64,000 nucleotides of DNA from SCGC-AAA076-P13 sp963926355 (GTDB lineage: Bacteria; Pseudomonadota; Gammaproteobacteria; Magnimaribacterales; D2472), in contig CAWUWW010000001.1 of the NCBI GenBank assembly GCA_963926355.1, forward strand, positions 186,001 through 250,000. The letters are read 5' to 3'. Positions within the stretch are counted from its first letter, which is position 1; each line of letters starts with the position of its first letter. Position numbers and translations under genes: made by a program. Under the pieces are notes generated by a model that was not told the DNA's origin, made no database searches, and worked only from the letters and a program-made list of their open reading frames with translations. Below, in pieces: positions 53,231-62,364 of the stretch.

Positions 53231-54498
53231 TGAAAGAATTAAAAATAGGAATCTGTGGATGGGGCAATGTTGCAACAGGGCTGTTCAAATCTTTAAATGA
53301 AAATGCAAAAATTATAAAAGCAAATTCTGGAGCCAATATATCCGTAGAGGTTATTGGAGCCAGAAGAGATAACCCAAAGTGTAATCCAGATAAAATTAAA
53401 GTAGTAAGAGATATATTTGAGGTATCTAAACATGATATTGACGTTGTTGTTGAGCTTATTGGTGGAGTCGATGTTGCAAGAGAATTGATACTTGATGCTA
53501 TCAAAAATAAGAAACATATTGTTACAGCAAATAAAGCAGTGATCTATCATCATGGTGATGAAATCTTTGAAGCAGCAAAAAACAATGGTGTCAGAGTTCT
53601 TTTTGAAGCAGCTGTCTGTGCAGGAACTCCAATTATTAAGCTTTTAAAAGAAGAGCTAGCTGCTAATAATATTTCAAAAATTTCAGGAATGCTTAATGGA
53701 ACTTCTAATTTTATTCTTTCCAATATGGAAGAAGGGAGTGAATTTAAAAGCACTTTAGCTTTAGCACAAAAAGAAGGATATGCAGAGCCTGACCCTGCAT
53801 TTGATATTGAGGGTATGGATGCAGCTCATAAGATAGGTATACTTTCATCTATCGCATACGGCACGTCGCTTCCCCCTGAAGATTTTTATATTGAAGGAAT
53901 TACTAAAATAGAAAAAAGTGATTTCAATCATGCAAGAGAAATGGGTTACACCATAAAGCATTTAGCCGTAGCCAAGGTTGATGGAAATAATGTTGAGCTT
54001 AGAGCTCACCCCGCTTTAATAGATTTAAATTCCCACTTAGCAAATTTAAAAGGCGTAAGAAACGGTATAGAAATTGATACGGATTTAGTTGGTAAAATTC
54101 ACATTGCTGGATCTGGAGCTGGGCAAGAATCAACTGCATCTGGGTTAATATCAGACCTTATTCATTTAGTTAATACTTTAGGATTAAGCTTTGATTCAGG
54201 CAGTGAGGTTTCTTTAAACCTTTCATTAATGCCATTCTCTGAACTAGATTTTCAATATTATTTTTATATTGAAGCTCAAGATATTCCAGGCGTCATGGCC
54301 TCAATAACATCATTACTAGCATCAAAAGGCATTGGAATAGAGTCAATTATTCAGAAAACAGAGTTGGGTCAAAATTTAGTACCAATTATTCTTATTACAG
54401 ATTCCTTTAAAGATAAAAATCATGCGCCTCTTCAGACTGAGTTACTTGCTTTAGATTCTGTTAAAAAGATTAGATCAATAAGAATAGAGGCTGAATAA
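53230..54498 (+). CDS. hom: Homoserine dehydrogenase (monofunctional)
   Basis: Reduces aspartate semialdehyde to homoserine. N-terminal nucleotide-binding fold (IGICGWGNVATGL), the catalytic domain with GMLNGTSNFILS and EGMDAAHKIGILSS, and a C-terminal ACT domain (about residues 340-420) for feedback by threonine. Length 422 aa. Unlike E. coli ThrA it lacks an aspartokinase fusion. Followed by thrC after 2 bases, as in Pseudomonas. Confidence 0.97.
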   Translation: MKELKIGICGWGNVATGLFKSLNENAKIIKANSGANISVEVIGARRDNPKCNPDKIKVVRDIFEVSKHDIDVVVELIGGVDVARELILDAIKNKKHIVTANKAVIYHHGDEIFEAAKNNGVRVLFEAAVCAGTPIIKLLKEELAANNISKISGMLNGTSNFILSNMEEGSEFKSTLALAQKEGYAEPDPAFDIEGMDAAHKIGILSSIAYGTSLPPEDFYIEGITKIEKSDFNHAREMGYTIKHLAVAKVDGNNVELRAHPALIDLNSHLANLKGVRNGIEIDTDLVGKIHIAGSGAGQESTASGLISDLIHLVNTLGLSFDSGSEVSLNLSLMPFSELDFQYYFYIEAQDIPGVMASITSLLASKGIGIESIIQKTELGQNLVPIILITDSFKDKNHAPLQTELLALDSVKKIRSIRIEAE

Positions 54499-54500
54499 TA

Positions 54501-55889
54501 ATGCTATTTCACAGCACAAGAGGGGAGGACTCTGGAAAAACCTTTGAAGAAGTTCTTATGCAGGGCCTTGCTTCAGATGGAGGCCTTTTTATGCCAGATA
54601 CCTGGCCTCAGGTTGATATTCATAAACTTAAGGAAATGGAGACATTTACAGACGTAGCTAAGTATATAGTTCCTCTTTTTACCAAGTCATCTTTCACCGA
54701 TGACGAAGTTGAGGAACTTATAGAAGGCACTTGGCATGATTTTCTTGACTCTTCCTATGCGCCAATAAAAGAACTAGATGATTCAAAGTCAGTTTTAGAA
54801 CTTTTTCATGGCCCAACAGCAGCATTTAAAGATTTTGGTCTTCAGCTAGCAGCAGCATTTTTTAATAAATCCCTAACTAGACAAAATAAGACTGCCATTG
54901 TTCTTGGAGCAACATCAGGAGATACAGGCTCTGCAGCAATAGATGCCTGTAAAAGGTTTGAGTCTATAAAAAGTTTTATACTACTTCCTGATGGGAATAT
55001 GTCAGAAGTTCAGAGAAGGCAGATGACAACAGTAGATAGCCAAAATGTCTTTACTTTAAGAATAAATGGAACTTTTGATGACTGCCAGGCAATAGTTAAA
55101 CAGGCATTCAATGAAAGGTCTTTCTTGAAAGATGATCAGTATCTCCTGGCTGTTAATTCCATAAACTGGGTAAGGATTATTGGACAAATTTGTTATTATT
55201 TCTATACATCATTAAAAGTAAATAAATTCGAAGAACCTTTAAATTTCTCAGTACCAACAGGAAACTTCGGAAATGTCTTTGCTTGTTATTCTGCTCATAA
55301 AATGGGAATGCCCTTAAATAAAATTCTTGTAGCTGTTAATAGTAATAATATATTGCATAGGTTTTTTTCTGAGAATGATTACTCCAGACTTGATGTTAAT
55401 GAAACTGTTTCACCAAGTATGGATATAAGTATTGCAAGTAATTTTGAAAGGTTAATATATGATTTTTATGCTGACAGAGATGGCGCTCTATGCAATGAAT
55501 ATTATTCTAACTTTCCTCAGTCACCAATTTTACTAGAAGAGAGTATGTGGAATAAATCTAAAGAGCTTTTTTTAAGTTATTGCGTCGATGACATATCGAC
55601 AATCGATGCAATGAAAAAAAATTATCATTTATTTAATTATCTTATGGATCCTCATACAGCAGTGGCATCTGAGGCTGTTGATCAGCTATCACAAGAATTA
55701 AATGGTAAAACTATTATCCTTTCAACAGCACATCCTGCCAAATTTCCATTGGTTATTAAAAAAGCAGACCTTGAGCTTGAAAATATACCAGAAAGCCTTT
55801 CTATTATTTTCAACAAAGATGAAAAATCATATAGTTTTCCAGCTTCCAAAGAACTAATATTTAATTTTATTTTAGAAAATAACTCGTAA
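54501..55889 (+). CDS. thrC: Threonine synthase
   Basis: PLP enzyme converting O-phosphohomoserine to threonine. The PLP lysine is in HGPTAAFKDFGLQ, and the phosphate-binding VLGATSGDTGSAA and NFGNVFA motifs are present. Length 462 aa corresponds to the longer bacterial/fungal-type class. No thrB lies in the window, so homoserine kinase must be elsewhere. prfB begins one base after the stop. Confidence 0.97.
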   Translation: MLFHSTRGEDSGKTFEEVLMQGLASDGGLFMPDTWPQVDIHKLKEMETFTDVAKYIVPLFTKSSFTDDEVEELIEGTWHDFLDSSYAPIKELDDSKSVLELFHGPTAAFKDFGLQLAAAFFNKSLTRQNKTAIVLGATSGDTGSAAIDACKRFESIKSFILLPDGNMSEVQRRQMTTVDSQNVFTLRINGTFDDCQAIVKQAFNERSFLKDDQYLLAVNSINWVRIIGQICYYFYTSLKVNKFEEPLNFSVPTGNFGNVFACYSAHKMGMPLNKILVAVNSNNILHRFFSENDYSRLDVNETVSPSMDISIASNFERLIYDFYADRDGALCNEYYSNFPQSPILLEESMWNKSKELFLSYCVDDISTIDAMKKNYHLFNYLMDPHTAVASEAVDQLSQELNGKTIILSTAHPAKFPLVIKKADLELENIPESLSIIFNKDEKSYSFPASKELIFNFILENNS

Positions 55890-55890
55890 T

Positions 55891-56988
55891 ATGGATTCCT
55901 CTGAACTTAAATCTGGTCTTAATGATCTGAAGAGCCGTGTTGATGAAATTAGAGATGGCACCTTTGACGTATCTGAAAAAGAAAAAAGGCTAAAGGAGAT
56001 AGAATTAGAACTGGGAAAGGAGGAGGTATGGTCAGACTTAGAATTATCACAAAAAATTAGTAAAGAAAAAACATCACTTGAAAAATCTTTAATAATATTT
56101 AAATCTGTTGAAGAGAGAATTTCAGATAGCTTAGGATTATTAGAAATTGCAAAAGAAGAATCAGATGATGAATCTATAGCTGAGATAATTAAAGATTATC
56201 CTTTATTAGAAAAAGACCTCGAAGAACTTGAGTTTAGTAAAATGTTTATAAATAAAATGGATCCAGCATCCGCATATGTTGAGATTCAATCTGGATCAGG
56301 CGGGACGGAAGCTCAAGACTGGGCTGATATGCTCCTAAGAATGTATTCAAAATGGGCTGAAAGCAGGGGCTTTTCAATTAATATAACCGAGATTTCTCAT
56401 GGAGAGATTGCCGGCATTAAATCAGCCACTCTCCATGTAGAAGGTGATTTTTCTTATGGATGGTTAAGAACAGAAACAGGAATTCATAGGCTGGTTAGAA
56501 AATCTCCTTTCGATTCTGGTAGTAGGCGTCATACATCATTTGCATCTGTATTTATCTCACCTGAAGTTGATGACTCTATTGAAATTAATATAAATAATGC
56601 TGACATACGTGTTGATACATACAGAGCATCAGGCGCTGGGGGGCAACATGTAAATAAGACTGATTCCGCAGTTAGATTAACCCATACTCCAACAGGTGTT
56701 GTCACTCAATGTCAGAGTGGAAGGTCTCAGCATAAAAATAAAGAAAGTGCTCTTAAACAATTAAAATCAAAGCTATACGAGTTAGAATTACAGAAACAAA
56801 ACCAAGAACGTCAGGTGCTTGAAGAAAGCAAGTCAGATATTGGCTGGGGAAGTCAGATTAGGTCATATGTTTTAGACCAATCTAGAATTAAAGACTTGAG
56901 AACAGGGTACGAGACCGGAAATACGTCTGCTGTTCTTAATGGCGATCTTGATGAATTTATGAAAAGTAGTCTGAAAGCAGGAGTTTAG
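55891..56988 (+). CDS. prfB: Peptide chain release factor 2
   Basis: Reads UGA and UAA stop codons. The recognition tripeptide SPF is at residues 205-207 and the catalytic GGQ at 250-252. Residue 246 is Ala, the ordinary state, in place of the Thr of E. coli K-12. The 365-residue product is encoded in a single frame with no in-frame TGA near codon 26, so the classic autoregulatory +1 frameshift is absent. prfB-lysS is a conserved pair; lysS begins immediately after the stop. Confidence 0.98.
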   Translation: MDSSELKSGLNDLKSRVDEIRDGTFDVSEKEKRLKEIELELGKEEVWSDLELSQKISKEKTSLEKSLIIFKSVEERISDSLGLLEIAKEESDDESIAEIIKDYPLLEKDLEELEFSKMFINKMDPASAYVEIQSGSGGTEAQDWADMLLRMYSKWAESRGFSINITEISHGEIAGIKSATLHVEGDFSYGWLRTETGIHRLVRKSPFDSGSRRHTSFASVFISPEVDDSIEININNADIRVDTYRASGAGGQHVNKTDSAVRLTHTPTGVVTQCQSGRSQHKNKESALKQLKSKLYELELQKQNQERQVLEESKSDIGWGSQIRSYVLDQSRIKDLRTGYETGNTSAVLNGDLDEFMKSSLKAGV

Positions 56989-58479
56989 ATGTCAGAAGAA
57001 AATATTGGTGGTGAAGAGGGTATCATTGAAGAAAGAAGAAAAAAGTTAGATGCTCTTAGGAGTAAAAAAATAGCTTATATAAATGATTTCTATAAAGAGC
57101 ATTATGCTTCTGATATTCACTCTGAAAATGAATCTTTTTCCAAGGAAGAGCTTGAGGAGAAAAACATAACAGGTATTTCTGTAGCAGGAAGAATTGTACT
57201 TAAAAGAGTAATGGGCAATGCTAGTTTTTTTACGATAAGAGATTCAAGCGGAGATATACAGGTATATGTTAGTAAAAATACTGTAGACATAGCTCTTTAT
57301 GAAGATTTTAAAACCTGGGATCTGGGAGATATTGCCGGAGTTGAGGGTAAATTATTTAGAACTAGAACAGATGAACTCACAATAGAAGCTAACAATTTAA
57401 TACTAATAACAAAATCCATAAGACCAATGCCTGATAAATTTAAAGGCTTGTCTGATATTGAAATAAGATACAGACAAAGGTATTTAGATTTAATGAGCAA
57501 TGAGAATTCAAAGAAAGTTTTTATAGATAGAACTAAGATTATTGAATCGGTAAGAGGTTCCTTAAAAGAAAGAGATTTTATAGAAGTTGAGACACCTATG
57601 ATGCACCCAATTCCAGGAGGGGCCGTGGCAAGACCTTTTGTTACTAAGCATAATGCCTTAGACAGGGATTTATTTCTTAGAATTGCTCCAGAGCTATACT
57701 TAAAAAGGCTTTTAGTTGGTGGTTTCGAAAGAGTGTTTGAAATCAACAGAAGTTTTAGAAACGAAGGTTTGTCTACAAGACATAACCCTGAGTTTACTAT
57801 GCTTGAGTACTATGAGGCATATTCATCTCTCGAGAAGACCATTTCCTTTACAGAAAAAATGATTCAAGATGCGGCACATAAAATTAATGGAGCTTTGAAA
57901 GCAACCTGGGGTGAGGATGAGATAGATTTATCCAAATTCGTAAGAGTATCATTAAGTGAATCTGTCTTATCAGCCAATAAAGACCTTTCTAATTCAGATA
58001 TTGAAAATAGAACCAAGTTAGCAAATTATGCAGGCTCTATTGGTATCAAAGTTGATGACAGTTTTGGAGCTGGTAAAATCCTTTTAGAGATTTTTGAGAA
58101 AACGGTTGAGGAAAGCCTTATACAGCCAACGTTTATTACTGGTTACCCTATAGAAGTATCTCCGTTATCAAGAAGGAATAATGAAAACCCAGAAATAGCA
58201 GATAGATTTGAATTATTTATTGGAGGCAAAGAAATAGCTAATGGATTTTGCGAACTAAATGATCCCGATGATCAGGCTGAGAGATTCGCAGAGCAAGTCA
58301 AGGCTAAAGCTGCTGGAGATAAAGAAGCTATGTCTTTTGATGAAGATTATATAACTGCTCTTGAGCATGGAATGCCACCTGCAGTTGGTGTAGGCATTGG
58401 GATAGATAGATTGGTTATGATGATTACCAATCAGACATCTATAAGAGATGTTATTTTATTCCCTCAACTTAAGTCTTAA
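56989..58479 (+). CDS. lysS: Lysyl-tRNA synthetase (class II)
   Basis: Charges tRNA-Lys, whose gene is at 1283 in this window. N-terminal OB-fold anticodon-binding domain (about residues 60-150) and class II catalytic core with motif 2 (FRNEGLSTRHNPEFTMLEYYEAY) and motif 3 (GVGIGIDRLVMM). Length 496 aa is typical. It abuts prfB with no spacing and shows no unusual features. Confidence 0.98.
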   Translation: MSEENIGGEEGIIEERRKKLDALRSKKIAYINDFYKEHYASDIHSENESFSKEELEEKNITGISVAGRIVLKRVMGNASFFTIRDSSGDIQVYVSKNTVDIALYEDFKTWDLGDIAGVEGKLFRTRTDELTIEANNLILITKSIRPMPDKFKGLSDIEIRYRQRYLDLMSNENSKKVFIDRTKIIESVRGSLKERDFIEVETPMMHPIPGGAVARPFVTKHNALDRDLFLRIAPELYLKRLLVGGFERVFEINRSFRNEGLSTRHNPEFTMLEYYEAYSSLEKTISFTEKMIQDAAHKINGALKATWGEDEIDLSKFVRVSLSESVLSANKDLSNSDIENRTKLANYAGSIGIKVDDSFGAGKILLEIFEKTVEESLIQPTFITGYPIEVSPLSRRNNENPEIADRFELFIGGKEIANGFCELNDPDDQAERFAEQVKAKAAGDKEAMSFDEDYITALEHGMPPAVGVGIGIDRLVMMITNQTSIRDVILFPQLKS

Positions 58480-58514
58480 TTTGTAAAATCTTTTAAATGT
58501 AATATTATTTCTTA

Positions 58515-59180
58515 ATGGATATTACTTTAGCAATAACCATTGGCATTCCTTTGCTAATAGTTGCATATATAGTTAAATCAGATAAGTTTCCTGAGCCGTC
58601 TGGTTTAATTGTTAAAACTTTTCTTATGGGTGTCTTTCTTTGCTTTCCAGCTGGATGGTTAAATGGTTATCTAATATGGAATCAAGAAAATCCAGATAAT
58701 TATTCTTTTTTAGCAGGCCTTACTGAGGAGTCGTTAAAATTTTTAGCGTTATATTTCTACATAAAACCAAAAGGAGCATTTAACGAGCCAATGGATGCAA
58801 TTGTCTATGGAATAACAATATCTCTGGGGTTTGCAGCATGGGAAAATTTAGAATATGTTTATTTGTATAATGAAGATATTTCCTCTCTTTCAGTTGCGAT
58901 AATAAGGGCAATAAGCGCCATACCATTGCATGCTTCCTGTGGAATAATTATGGGATATTTTTTTGGTTTATATATTTTTAAAGGGGCAAAGGTTTATATT
59001 TATCAAGCTCTAATAATTCCTATTTGCATTCATGCTTTTTATAATTTTTTAGCTGGGCTTGGTAATCTAATATTTTTTCCCTATCTCTTTTTAGTAATTT
59101 TCTTTGCACTAAGGATGCATAAAGAGTTAATCACTCTTCAAAAAAATAAGAAGTTTGAGGCCGAAAGAAAAGTTAATTAA
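58515..59180 (+). CDS. prsW: PrsW-family intramembrane protease homologue
   Basis: A 221-residue membrane protein with seven or so segments. The PrsW signatures are present: EESLKF (Glu71-Glu72...Lys75), the GFAAWENLEYV segment, HASCGIIMGYFFG and HAFYNFLA near the C-terminus. In Bacillus subtilis PrsW cleaves an anti-sigma factor; no sigma or anti-sigma gene is nearby, so the substrate is unknown and the family also contains members with no proven protease activity. Gap of 35 bases after lysS. Confidence 0.85.
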   Translation: MDITLAITIGIPLLIVAYIVKSDKFPEPSGLIVKTFLMGVFLCFPAGWLNGYLIWNQENPDNYSFLAGLTEESLKFLALYFYIKPKGAFNEPMDAIVYGITISLGFAAWENLEYVYLYNEDISSLSVAIIRAISAIPLHASCGIIMGYFFGLYIFKGAKVYIYQALIIPICIHAFYNFLAGLGNLIFFPYLFLVIFFALRMHKELITLQKNKKFEAERKVN

Positions 59181-59274
59181 ATAAAGAAATTTTTGAATAT
59201 TTTCGTTATTGTCATAACAGTAATCATATCAATTATAGATTCTTAATCACCTAATGCTATTGCAGCCCTAAAAA

Positions 59275-59733
59275 TTACCACCTGTATTTATCAAAATTCT
59301 CAGGGTTAGCCCAGCCCTCAGAGTTGTTCCAAGATCTTTTATTGTTATAGGTCTTAAGATTGTATGAAAAGCATTTAAGGTTACTTTTAAGGTCTTCTAA
59401 CTCAAGCTGAAGGCCGAGTCTAAGCATAGAAGTGTTGACGTCTTCAGGATCATTATAGAGTGTAAATATTACAATTTTTTGGCTTAAAAGATTTTTAATT
59501 TTTCCAATATCACTTTCAGATAATTCCACATCCTCCATCACAATAAAGATATCATCAGAACATTCGTCCATTTCAATAATACCTGGATTAATATTAATTT
59601 TATTAAATTCAGTATTCTCTATTTGTTTTATCAGTTTTGAGATATCTTTTGATGTAATAAATTGAGCGCTGAGGCAATTTTCATTTTTAAGGATATCCAA
59701 CAAAAAGCTATTTTGGATTTTATCCTTATGCAT
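59275..59733 (-). CDS. Conserved-looking hypothetical protein downstream of mdh
   Basis: A 152-residue soluble protein that I do not firmly recognise. The middle (IFIVMEDVELSESDIGKIKN) reads like an alternating alpha/beta fold, and the C-terminus ends in the aromatic motif WNNSEGWANPENFDKYRW, which recalls an uncharacterised proteobacterial family (possibly DUF6231; unverified memory). It overlaps the end of mdh by one base and is surely cotranscribed. No catalytic motif, signal peptide or membrane span is visible. Confidence 0.75.
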   Translation of the reverse strand: MHKDKIQNSFLLDILKNENCLSAQFITSKDISKLIKQIENTEFNKININPGIIEMDECSDDIFIVMEDVELSESDIGKIKNLLSQKIVIFTLYNDPEDVNTSMLRLGLQLELEDLKSNLKCFSYNLKTYNNKRSWNNSEGWANPENFDKYRW

Positions 59734-60731
59734 TATTTCATTAAATGTTTAACAGCTTCTCTTTCTGAAGATAGCTCATCAATTGATAATTGAAATTTCG
59801 CTTTAGCAAATTCTGAAAGACTAATGTCTCTTTTAATTTCTATACTTCCATCTTCTAATGTCATTAATGGATACCCGCATACAAGACCTTCAGGAACATT
59901 ATATGACCCGTCACTTGCAATAGCTGCACTAAAGCAGTCACCGGCTTCTGTGATGTTCTCACAAGCAATAATGGTATCCAAGGCTGCTTTTGCTGCAGAT
60001 GTTGCTGAGGATGCTCCGCGCGCATCTATAACAGATTTTCCACGTTGTTGAACTGCTGGCAGGAACTCATTCTCTATCCATGTCATATCATCAATAGTTG
60101 AGCTGCCTGAATTTCCATCAATAATTGCATTTTCAACATCTGGATACATTGTAGGACTGTGATTTCCCCAGATAATCATATTCTTAACTTCACTAACATT
60201 TGTATTGGTCTTTTTAGCTATTACTGACTTAGCTCTACTTGCATCCAGCATAGTCATAGCCATCCATAGCTGCGAATCTTTTCCAGCAGCATTTTTACCA
60301 ATTAAGGCATTTGTATTTGCAGGATTTCCAACTACTAAAATCTTGGCGTTATCTTTACCATTTTGACCAATAGCTTTTCCTTGATTGACAAAAATACCAC
60401 CATTAATTTTTAAAAGATCAGATCTTTCTTCAATTTTCTTACCTTCATATACAATTCCTCTTGGGATACTGCCTACAAGTAAAAACCAATCAGCATTATG
60501 AGATGCTGCATCAAAATTATCTGTATAAGTTACTTTTCCCATGTGAGGGAAATACGAGTCTTCAAGCTCCATTACTAAGCCCTCTAATTTACTGACTACT
60601 TGAGGTATTTCAACTAAACATAAATCTACGATTTTATCTCCAAATGTCCTTCCGTCAACTAATCTTGGTATTAGTGAATAGGCTATTTGACCAGCTGCAC
60701 CGGTGACTACGACTTTGACTCTTGAACTCAT
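59733..60731 (-). CDS. mdh: Malate dehydrogenase (NAD, MDH type 2)
   Basis: Oxidises malate to oxaloacetate, completing the TCA steps encoded at 19443-30217. N-terminal fold VVVTGAAGQIAYSL, substrate arginine segment GSIPRGIVYEGKKIEERSDLL and the catalytic ...IIWGNHSPTMYPD... His segment are those of the cytosolic-type family also found in Burkholderia and many marine bacteria, distinct from E. coli Mdh. Length 332 aa. Ribosome site AAGGAT on the minus strand. Confidence 0.97.
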   Translation of the reverse strand: MSSRVKVVVTGAAGQIAYSLIPRLVDGRTFGDKIVDLCLVEIPQVVSKLEGLVMELEDSYFPHMGKVTYTDNFDAASHNADWFLLVGSIPRGIVYEGKKIEERSDLLKINGGIFVNQGKAIGQNGKDNAKILVVGNPANTNALIGKNAAGKDSQLWMAMTMLDASRAKSVIAKKTNTNVSEVKNMIIWGNHSPTMYPDVENAIIDGNSGSSTIDDMTWIENEFLPAVQQRGKSVIDARGASSATSAAKAALDTIIACENITEAGDCFSAAIASDGSYNVPEGLVCGYPLMTLEDGSIEIKRDISLSEFAKAKFQLSIDELSSEREAVKHLMK

Positions 60732-60758
60732 TTTTTATCCTTAAAGTAATGTTTACAA

Positions 60759-61346
60759 TTAACTAATTATATTCCTAAAAGTCAGATTAATTCTTTGCTT
60801 TTTAATTTTTTTTGTTTTTTTTATTCCATGTTTCCAGAACTCTTGAGTAGTTCCTTTCATAACTACTAGACTTCCACTTTCTTGAGGAATAGAAAAGCTA
60901 ATATCTTTATATTTATGTTTAAAAAAAAGATCTCTTTTCTCTCCAAGAGAAAGAGAGACAATTATAGGCTTCTGGCCTAACTCTTTTTCATCATCAGCAT
61001 GCATTCCCATTGAATCATTGCCATCTCTGTAAAGATTAGCTAATACAGAATTAAATTTACCCAAAGTTATCAATTCAATGTGATCTTTTATTTCTTTTAA
61101 AATAGCATTCCAATTATTTCTTATTAATATCTTCCCAGAGTATGAATAGTTAATATCTTTATCTGCATACCAAGCTTGTAGACGAGGTATTTTATGTTCC
61201 TTACCAAACATTTTTATTACTCCTGCAATCCAATTTATCTCATCAAGGCAGTCTTGAGTCCATTGACTTATTTGCAATTCATTTTGATTTAACTGCCATA
61301 TATCAATTTCAAGATCTTGGTATCCCTCTACGGATTCTTTATGCAT
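60759..61346 (-). CDS. alkB: AlkB-type 2-oxoglutarate/Fe(II) dioxygenase
   Basis: Nucleic acid dealkylase of the AlkB family that repairs 1-methyladenine and 3-methylcytosine. Iron ligands His116 and Asp118 (MGMHADDE) and His173 (FWKHGI) are present, with 2-oxoglutarate-binding Arg185 and Arg191 (RINLTFR). QAWYADKDINYSYSG resembles ALKBH2/3-like bacterial members. Length 195 aa. An inverted repeat TGTGC/GCACA around eight T's (61361-61378) lies just upstream of its start. It is the first gene of a minus-strand run with mdh. Confidence 0.92.
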   Translation of the reverse strand: MHKESVEGYQDLEIDIWQLNQNELQISQWTQDCLDEINWIAGVIKMFGKEHKIPRLQAWYADKDINYSYSGKILIRNNWNAILKEIKDHIELITLGKFNSVLANLYRDGNDSMGMHADDEKELGQKPIIVSLSLGEKRDLFFKHKYKDISFSIPQESGSLVVMKGTTQEFWKHGIKKTKKIKKQRINLTFRNIIS

Positions 61347-61360
61347 TTTTTAAATCTCTC

Positions 61361-61378
61361 TGTGCTTTTTTTTGCACA
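61361..61378. repeat. Hairpin upstream of alkB
   Basis: TGTGC (61361-61365) and GCACA (61374-61378) are inverted around a run of eight T's, 15 bases upstream of the alkB start on the minus strand. It could be a regulator half-site pair or a chance hairpin; the divergent spacer (61347-61460) also serves the dehydrogenase at 61461, whose ribosome site is AGGAGA. Confidence 0.35.
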
Positions 61379-61460
61379 TGGTAATAGTTATATTTATTGA
61401 TTAAAATATTAAAACTATTTTAAACGAAAGAATTGGTTCCAACAAAAAAGGAGAAACTAT

Positions 61461-62363
61461 ATGAGTATTAGATTTGATGATCAGGTTGCTATTGTTACTG
61501 GTGCTGGCGGGGGTATTGGAAAAGAACACGCACTAGAGTTAGCAAGAAGAGGGGCTAAGGTTGTTGTAAATGATTTAGGCGGAAGTGTTGATGGAAGTGG
61601 TACTAGTGATGCTGCTGAAGCTGTAGTAGCTCAAATTAAGTTAGAAGGCGGGGAAGCAATGGCAAATGGTGCTAGTGTTACAGATTTACCAGCTATTCAA
61701 GCTATGGTTAAAGATGTTATGGATAAATGGGGAAGGATTGATGTCCTTATTAACAACGCAGGTATTCTAAGAGATAAAAGTTTTCATAATGTAACAATGG
61801 AAGATTTTAATCTAGTCATGGATGTTCATTTTCAAGGAACATTGAACTGCACTCATACTATTTATCCGATTATGAGAGAGCAGGGATATGGAAGAATTGT
61901 TTTTACAAGTTCTTCAAGTGGAGTCTTTGGAAATTTTGGACAAAGCAATTATGGTGCAGCAAAAATGGCCATGGTTGGTCTTATGAATACGCTTAAAATT
62001 GAGGGTCAAAAATATAATGTCTTCTCAAATTCTATAACGCCAGTTGCTTATACAAGAATGACAGAAGGCTTAATCCCTGAGGACTTCGGTAAAAATATGC
62101 AGCCTGAGTATGTGACACCAGCAGTTATCTATTTATCTAGCGATCAGGCTCCAAACGGGGCTATTATGGCAGCGGGAGCAGGAGTTTTTTCAAGAATAGT
62201 TATCCAAGAAACCATGGGTGTTTCTTTAGGAACCGGTGATGACATGACCCCTGAAAATATTGCTGCAAATTGGGACGGCATTTCAGATATGGATGATGCT
62301 AGGGCTCTCCAAAATGGCGGCGAGCAGACATTAAAGATATTTGAATTAATTAATAAAGAATAA
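61461..62363 (+). CDS. SDR dehydrogenase, MFE-2-like hydroxyacyl-CoA type
   Basis: Short-chain dehydrogenase of 300 residues. The cofactor motif TGAGGGIGKEHAL (residues 13-25), NNAG (98-101), catalytic Ser around 151 and Tyr164-x3-Lys168 are present. VNDLGGSVDGSG and the long C-terminal ...MGVSLGTGDDMTPENIAANWDGI... tail are typical of the (3R)-hydroxyacyl-CoA dehydrogenase domain of peroxisomal MFE-2/HSD17B4 and its bacterial homologues. A role in fatty acid or sterol oxidation is inferred; no hydratase gene is adjacent. It ends one base before the convergent transferase. Confidence 0.85.
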   Translation: MSIRFDDQVAIVTGAGGGIGKEHALELARRGAKVVVNDLGGSVDGSGTSDAAEAVVAQIKLEGGEAMANGASVTDLPAIQAMVKDVMDKWGRIDVLINNAGILRDKSFHNVTMEDFNLVMDVHFQGTLNCTHTIYPIMREQGYGRIVFTSSSSGVFGNFGQSNYGAAKMAMVGLMNTLKIEGQKYNVFSNSITPVAYTRMTEGLIPEDFGKNMQPEYVTPAVIYLSSDQAPNGAIMAAGAGVFSRIVIQETMGVSLGTGDDMTPENIAANWDGISDMDDARALQNGGEQTLKIFELINKE

Positions 62364-62364
62364 A

